10,000 bases of DNA from Penaeus vannamei (lineage: Eukaryota > Arthropoda > Malacostraca > Decapoda > Penaeidae), in the NCBI RefSeq assembly GCF_042767895.1, contig NC_091565.1, positions 17,239,522 to 17,249,521 of the forward strand, in the 5' to 3' direction. A model generated the notes under the pieces. It worked only from the letters and a program-made list of their open reading frames with translations, did no database searches and was not told where the DNA came from. Below are positions 6,301 to 10,000 of the stretch, piece after piece; the stretch's first letter is position 1; every line of letters starts with the position of its first letter. Made by a program: the position numbers and the translations under genes.

Positions 6301-6730
6301 GGGGGGGGCGAGGAGTTGGAAAGGGAAATACGAAAGGAAAATTGGGGGAAATAGGGAGTTTAAGAGGGGAAGAAGGGGAAATAAAATTACTAAACGTGGA
6401 AGAGAGGGTGAAGGGAGAGGACTGAGAGGGGAAGGGAAGAGGGAAAGGGAGACGATTAAGAGGGAAGGAAATGGGTCGAATAGGGAAATATAACGAGGGG
6501 AGAGTTAAAATGGGGAAAGAGGGAGAGGAGAATGAAGGGAATGAAGATGGGAAGAGGAAAGACCAAGAAAGAAGGGGAAGTGAGGAAAGACCAAGAAAGA
6601 AGAGGATATGGGGAGAGACTGAGAAAGAAGAGAAGAAGTCGGGGAAAACTACGAAGGGAAAGGGAGATGAAGAGGAGAGAAAACCGAAAGAAGAAAAGCA
6701 GACACAGGAACGGAAAAGAAATGGAAGATT
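6301..6730. repeat. Degenerate polypurine tract
   Basis: Purine-only + strand, G-rich then A-rich. A short tandem pair, AGGAAAGACCAAGAAAGAAG, lies at 6555 and again at 6583 (28 bp offset). Lys/Glu/Arg/Gly open frames here are not credible genes. Confidence 0.75.
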
Positions 6731-6852
6731 GACCCTCTCGTTGACCTCGAACGCCCTCGTCTCTGATGATGACTAATCGCCCAGGAAATATTGAAAGAAA
6801 CTGCCAATGCAACTGACGAGGCGAGAGAGACAAAATCATTTCTCGAAGATTT
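6731..6852. other. Short complex spacer between opposite-strand tracts
   Basis: About 120 bases of balanced sequence that mark the switch from a purine-rich to a pyrimidine-rich + strand. I see no gene in it. Confidence 0.5.
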
Positions 6853-7043
6853 TTATACTTTTTTTTTTTCTTTTTTGTCTCTCTCCTTTTTTGCATTCAT
6901 TTATAATTTTATTCACTGTTTATTTACTTTATCATGTGTCTATCTATCACGTTATACTTTTTTTTTAAATCTCTCTCCTTTTTGGTATTCATTTATAATT
7001 TTATTCACTGATTATTTGCTTTATCATTTATTTATCTATCACG
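6853..7043. repeat. Tandem duplication of a ~95 bp unit
   Basis: Copy 1 (6853-6951, 99 bases) and copy 2 (6952-7043, 92 bases) each begin TTATACTTTTTTTT, share CATTTATAATTTTATTCACT and end CTATCTATCACG or TTATCTATCACG. They differ by the length of the T run and a handful of substitutions. The join is clean, with the second TTATAC following directly on the first CACG. Confidence 0.9.
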
Positions 7044-7065
7044 TAAGCATTGAATCGATAGCGAG

Positions 7066-7132
7066 ACAGACACACAGAAACACACACAAGCAAAGACACA
7101 CACACACACACAAAACAAACAAACAAACACAT
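7066..7132. repeat. (CA)n and (AAAC)n microsatellite
   Basis: Interrupted CA dinucleotides followed by a short run of AAAC tetranucleotides. Confidence 0.9.
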
Positions 7133-7239
7133 CACCCTTACCCTCACCATTAGCATACATAAAAATCAACATTGCTTCTCTAAAATCTTATCCTCAAGCG
7201 AACTTTTTCCATCAGCATTTCCCCTTCTCCCGCCATCCT
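7133..7239. other. Plain spacer
   Basis: Mixed sequence becoming C-rich. Nothing recognisable. Confidence 0.4.
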
Positions 7240-7305
7240 CCCCCCCCCCCTCCCCCCCCCCGCACCTCTTTCCCTCACGCATAAACGCACATTCCCCCCC
7301 CCCCC
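7240..7305. repeat. Poly-C runs (C11, C10, C12)
   Basis: Runs of C at 7240-7250, 7252-7261 and 7294-7305. The minus strand is correspondingly poly-G and quadruplex-prone, and exact lengths may be assembly-sensitive. Confidence 0.9.
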
Positions 7306-7440
7306 TCGGATGTGACGTCATAATTGAAGAGCGCGTCCGTCAACTTACCGACTGACCAAATAGTCTCTCTGGCACGCTTTCGGTCTCTCCGGTTCGCGCT
7401 CAAAGGAAGTCTTTTTAGAGACACGTCACGCTGGGGTAAT
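7306..7440. promoter_or_regulatory. CpG-rich complex island with CRE; promoter-like candidate
   Basis: About 135 bases of balanced, CpG-containing DNA flanked by poly-C tracts. A perfect CRE, TGACGTCA, lies at 7313-7320, and CGTCA half-sites lie at 7338-7342 and 7424-7428. No TATA box or coding exon is evident. The 167-codon + frame that begins at 7324 soon runs into C/T-rich low complexity and is not credible as a gene. This is a candidate only. Confidence 0.3.
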
Positions 7441-7620
7441 CTCCCTTTCCTGCCCTTGCCTACACCCCCTCCCCCCCCCATTTGCCTGCCTCCCCTCCCC
7501 CCCTCCCATTTGCCTGCCTCCCCCCCCCCCCTGCCTGCCCCCTGCCTACCACTGGCTTTGAACCGCTTCTCCCTCCCCCCCCCTCCCCATCCCATTCCTT
7601 ATTTTTGCTTTGGGGAATCT
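7441..7620. repeat. C-rich minisatellite with CATTTGCCTGCCT words
   Basis: CCCATTTGCCTGCCTCCCC occurs at 7477-7495 and 7505-7523 (28 bp offset), followed by more CCTGCC words and C-runs. No gene. Confidence 0.8.
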
Positions 7621-7622
7621 AG

Positions 7623-7647
7623 TTTTTTTTTTTTTTTTTTTTTTTTT
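7623..7647. repeat. Poly-T run (T25)
   Basis: Twenty-five T. On the minus strand this is A25, with an AATAAA (plus TTTATT, 7698-7703) about 50 bases upstream, which is further than usual for a polyadenylation signal. A retroposon tail is possible but no body is recognised. Confidence 0.9.
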
Positions 7648-7740
7648 GCGACTTCTGCCATATTTTCTTCTGGTTCTTCTTCTTTTCCTCTTCCTCCTTT
7701 ATTTTGTCCATTTCTCTGCTTCGTCTTCTTCGTTCGTGAA
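7648..7740. other. CTT-rich pyrimidine spacer
   Basis: T- and C-rich sequence with TTCTTCTTC words. No structure beyond composition. Confidence 0.5.
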
Positions 7741-8815
7741 ATTCTAGACCGTTTCCCTACCCCTTCCCCTTGTCCCTATCCCCCTGCCTCTTTCCCTCCC
7801 CCACCCCCTTCTTTACTCCTTCCTTAACCCTTTCCTTTTGCTCCCCCCCCCCCCCCCCAGCCTCTTTCCCCCCTACCTCTTTCTATTACTCTCTGTCCCT
7901 TCTTCTCCTCTCGTTTCTTGCCCTGTCCTTTTGATTCCCTCTCCTCACCCTCCCCCTTCTTGTCTCTTCCCCATGTTTCCTCTTACCCCTTCCCCTTCCT
8001 TTTACTCCGCTTCCCCTCCCCCTCCTTTTCATTTTGTCGCTTATCCCCCTTTTGCCTGCCTCTTTTTTATCCCTTTCACGCCTTTCCTTTTCTTTTCACT
8101 ATACCTTTGCCCTTCTTTTACATTTTGCCCCTTCGCCTCTTCTTCCCCCTACCTCCCCCTTACCTTTACCTCCTCTGACCTCTGTCCCTCTTCCCCCTAC
8201 CTCTCCCCTGCCACCTCCCACCTCCTCTTGCCCTTTGCCCCTTTGCCTGCTCTTCTTCCCGCTAGCTTCCCCCAACCCCTTTCCCCTACCACCCCTACTA
8301 ATCCCATCTCCTTTTACCCTTTGCCTCTTCTTCTTTCCACTACCTCCCCCTATCCCTTTCCCCTACCTCCCCCTTCCCCTTTCCCCTACCTCCCCCTTCC
8401 CCTTTCCCCTACCTCCCCTACCCCTCCCATCTCCTCTTAGCCTTTGCCTCTTCGTCTTCCCCACTCCCATCTCGTCTTATTCCCCCTACCCCCCCCCCCC
8501 AACCCTTCCCCCTACCTCCTCTACCCCTCCCATCTCCTTTTGTCCTTTGCCTCCTCTTCTTTCCCCTGCTTCCCCTTACCCCTTTCCCCTACCTCCTCTT
8601 ACCCTTTGCCTCCTCTTATTTCCCCTGCTTCCCTCTACTCATTTTCCATACTCCCCTACTCCTCCCATCTCCTCTCACCCTTTGTCTCCTATTCTTCCCC
8701 CTGCCTTCCCCTACCGCTTCCCCCTACCTCCCTTACTACTCCCATCTCCTCTTACCCTTCGCCTCTTCTTCTTCCCCCTGCCTCCCCCGCCTCCCACCCC
8801 TTCCATAAATGCCCT
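7741..8815. repeat. C/T-rich minisatellite, ~60-78 bp irregular unit
   Basis: A kilobase of C and T blocks built around CCCATCTCCTCTTACC, CCTTTGCCTCTTCTTC and TTCCCCTACCTCCCC. The CCCATCTC word recurs at 8303, 8426, 8466 (variant), 8529, 8664 and 8741. CCTTTGCC or a variant recurs at 8319, 8441, 8544, 8603, 8679 and 8757. Spacings of about 59-78, or roughly twice that, fit an irregular repeat unit. A C16 run lies at 7843-7858. Frames up to 347 codons (8034-9077) are Pro/Ser/Leu/Phe only and arise because pyrimidine DNA has no stop codons. Confidence 0.85.
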
Positions 8816-8940
8816 CTCCATAAAACAGGGTCGTGGGGGCTTACCTTGCATGAAATTTTTACAAGGAGACGCGTCTGGATCCCTGCCAGTCCGTGTGTTT
8901 GTGAATCACGGAATTCCACTTTTGACGAGAGGACGAGAAA
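8816..8940. other. Short complex island in C/T-rich DNA
   Basis: About 125 bases of balanced sequence between pyrimidine tracts. On the minus strand CAAG|GTAAGC (GT at 8843-8844) matches a 5' splice donor well, and the frame upstream of it is open back to 8943. No ATG starts that frame, and the DNA further upstream on that strand is purine-rich and so lacks an acceptor. No exon is claimed. Confidence 0.4.
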
Positions 8941-9330
8941 CACTTTCTCTTTCTTTTTTTTTCTCTTTTTTCTTCTTCTTCTTCTTCGTTTATGAATTTG
9001 TCTCTTCTTCTCTTTCTCTTCTTTGTCTTTTCTTTCTCTTCTTTGTGTCTTTTCTTTACTTTTCTTTCATGCTTTGATTCTCTTTCTTGGTGTTTCTCTC
9101 TCTCCTCTCCTTTCTCTGTTTCTGTTATTTTCGTTCATCTTTCCATCGAGGACGATATATTATCGGCTTATATTTTTCTCTTCTCTTTCTCCTTTATTTA
9201 TGTGTTTCTCTCCTCTCTTGCTTTCTTTGTTCATGCCCTACTTCCCTCCATCGGTCTTTTTCTCCCCTCTTCTTCCTCTGTTTCTTTTCTTTCGTTCATT
9301 TTTCTTCTCGATAACAAGATTTAAATATCC
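8941..9330. repeat. T-rich polypyrimidine tract
   Basis: TTCTCTTTCTCTTC-type sequence with local duplications, for example CTCTTCTTTGTCTTTTCTTT followed by a near copy about 20 bases later. The Phe/Leu/Ser open frames are not credible. Confidence 0.8.
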
Positions 9331-9366
9331 TCTTTTATATTTCCTTAATAACACGTTATGGTTATT

Positions 9367-9467
9367 CATGTAATCTTATGCTGACAGAATGGATTTTATA
9401 TGTAACATGATTATCTAAAAAAAAGACGTAATTTACATGTAAAATCCGTTCCATAAGATTATATATG
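9367..9467 (+). ncRNA. Imperfect long inverted repeat; candidate RNA hairpin or MITE remnant
   Basis: Arm 1 (9367-9405) and arm 2 (9433-9467) are reverse complements apart from a six-base bulge (CTGACA, in arm 1), two extra bases in arm 2, and three positions that in a + strand RNA would be G-U pairs. Paired blocks include TAATCTTATG with CATAAGATTA and GGATTTTA with TAAAATCC. The spacer is 27 bases. Because the mismatches are wobble pairs only in the + orientation, a + strand transcript would fold better than a minus one. A microRNA-like precursor and a decayed palindromic MITE are both possible. Confidence 0.35.
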
Positions 9468-9527
9468 CAGCAGTATTTTAGGATTTACATGTACAGCCGC
9501 TCAGTGCTACATAAATTTCGCACTAGA

Positions 9528-9586
9528 TGTGATTTTTGCAACGTTAGCAGTCGGACTTAGATCTGCAAAATAACGTGGACATCACA
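9528..9586. repeat. Weaker stem-loop (6+6+4 bp)
   Basis: TGTGAT (9528-9533) pairs with ATCACA (9581-9586), ACGTTA (9541-9546) with TAACGT (9571-9576), and GCAG (9547-9550) with CTGC (9563-9566). Internal loops and an AAAA bulge lie between them. It lies about 60 bases after the larger hairpin. Confidence 0.45.
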
Positions 9587-9639
9587 CGATAAGAAGCTTT
9601 GCGCCGCTGATAATAGAGCTCAGATAGAATTCGTCTTTT

Positions 9640-9870
9640 TCTTGTTCTTCTTGTTCTTATACTTCCACTTTTTGTTCTTGTTCTTCTCCTCTTTCTTTCC
9701 CTTCTTCTCTGTTTTTTTTTCTTCTTTGTTCTTGTTCTTCTCCTTTCTTCCCCTTCTTCTCTGATTCTTTTTTTTCCTTCTACTTTTTATTCTTGTTCTT
9801 CTCCTTTTACTTCCTCTTCAATGCTTCTTTTTTTCTTCTTTCTCTTCTTCTCCTTCTTCCCCTCCTCCTA
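9640..9870. repeat. CTT-rich minisatellite, 54-61 bp unit
   Basis: TTCTTGTTCTTCTCC recurs at 9675, 9729 and 9790, each followed by a CTTTCTTCCCCTTCTTCTCTG-like section and a T run. That gives about three tandem units, plus a partial one before the first. Confidence 0.85.
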
Positions 9871-10000
9871 CTCCTTAATGACCTTCAGTACAAGTAATTA
9901 ACTGGGAGATAAATTGTGGGTGACTGCCTGGATTTATTTTTATCATGGTTATAATTTTGATTCTTGATTTACAATTAGTAGAAAAAGGGAGGTTGTAGAG
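9871..10000. other. Unique AT-rich end of window
   Basis: Mixed AT-rich sequence. No gene, repeat or structure that I can identify. Confidence 0.4.

Noticed and set aside
6082..6776. Lys/Glu/Arg-rich + strand frames with a 17/14-residue repeat
   Set aside because: The repeat is the 51/42 bp purine minisatellite. The frame breaks at a 52 bp unit and there is no complex sequence around it.
8752..8943. Minus-strand exon ending at a GTAAGC donor
   Set aside because: The donor match is good, but the frame starts at GTG rather than ATG and no acceptor is possible in the purine-rich DNA upstream on that strand.
8034..9077. 347-codon + strand open frame
   Set aside because: It is Pro/Ser/Leu/Phe only, read from C/T-rich minisatellite. 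Stop codons need purines, so pyrimidine tracts stay open in all frames. Neighbouring frames are equally open.

Overview
This window reads as non-coding nuclear DNA of a multicellular eukaryote. The best guess is a decapod crustacean, for example a penaeid shrimp. That guess rests on composition: long (GATA)n, (TC)n, (GT/CA)n and (GAT)n microsatellites, kilobase-scale purine- or pyrimidine-only tracts, poly-C and poly-T runs, and no bacterial-style genes, operons or ribosome binding sites. No recognisable protein family, rRNA, true tRNA, CRISPR array, insertion sequence or autonomous transposon is visible. The taxonomic call is an inference and no sequence search was run.

Layout, left to right. 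(GAT/GGT)n repeats (1-380) lead into a decayed three-copy ~90 bp tandem repeat (378-650). A small complex island with a tRNA-type B-box match (770-950) adjoins a 24 bp minisatellite of roughly two dozen units (951-1560) that can be read as an octapeptide repeat. A polypurine domain follows (1681-3055) with a ~135 bp tandem duplication. Next come a C-rich quadruplex-prone tract (3103-3156), a poly-T run and a GT/GATA/GA compound microsatellite (3346-3512). A GC- and CpG-richer island (3760-4130) holds an exact 45 bp tandem duplication and a perfect CRE palindrome. A plain unique stretch (4131-4620) ends at a TATA-like box abutting a perfect 18 bp inverted repeat, just before a long (TC)n array (4682-4943).

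The second half holds a polypyrimidine tract (5240-5757), a 180 bp complex island with interlocking inverted repeats (5758-5946), and a polypurine tract with a 42-52 bp minisatellite (5947-6730). After these come a ~95 bp tandem duplication (6853-7043), CA and poly-C tracts, a second CRE-bearing CpG-rich island (7306-7440), about 1.3 kb of C/T-rich minisatellite (7441-8815), a short complex island (8816-8940) and more pyrimidine tract (8941-9330). Two hairpin-forming inverted repeats (9367-9467 and 9528-9586) and a CTT-rich 54-61 bp minisatellite (9640-9870) close the window.

There is no set of genes working together here. Almost every long open frame lies in a one-strand pyrimidine or purine tract, where stop codons can hardly form. 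The items most worth checking are the 24 bp octapeptide minisatellite, the hairpin at 9367-9467, the 18 bp perfect palindrome beside a TATA-like box, and the complex islands embedded in the repeats.
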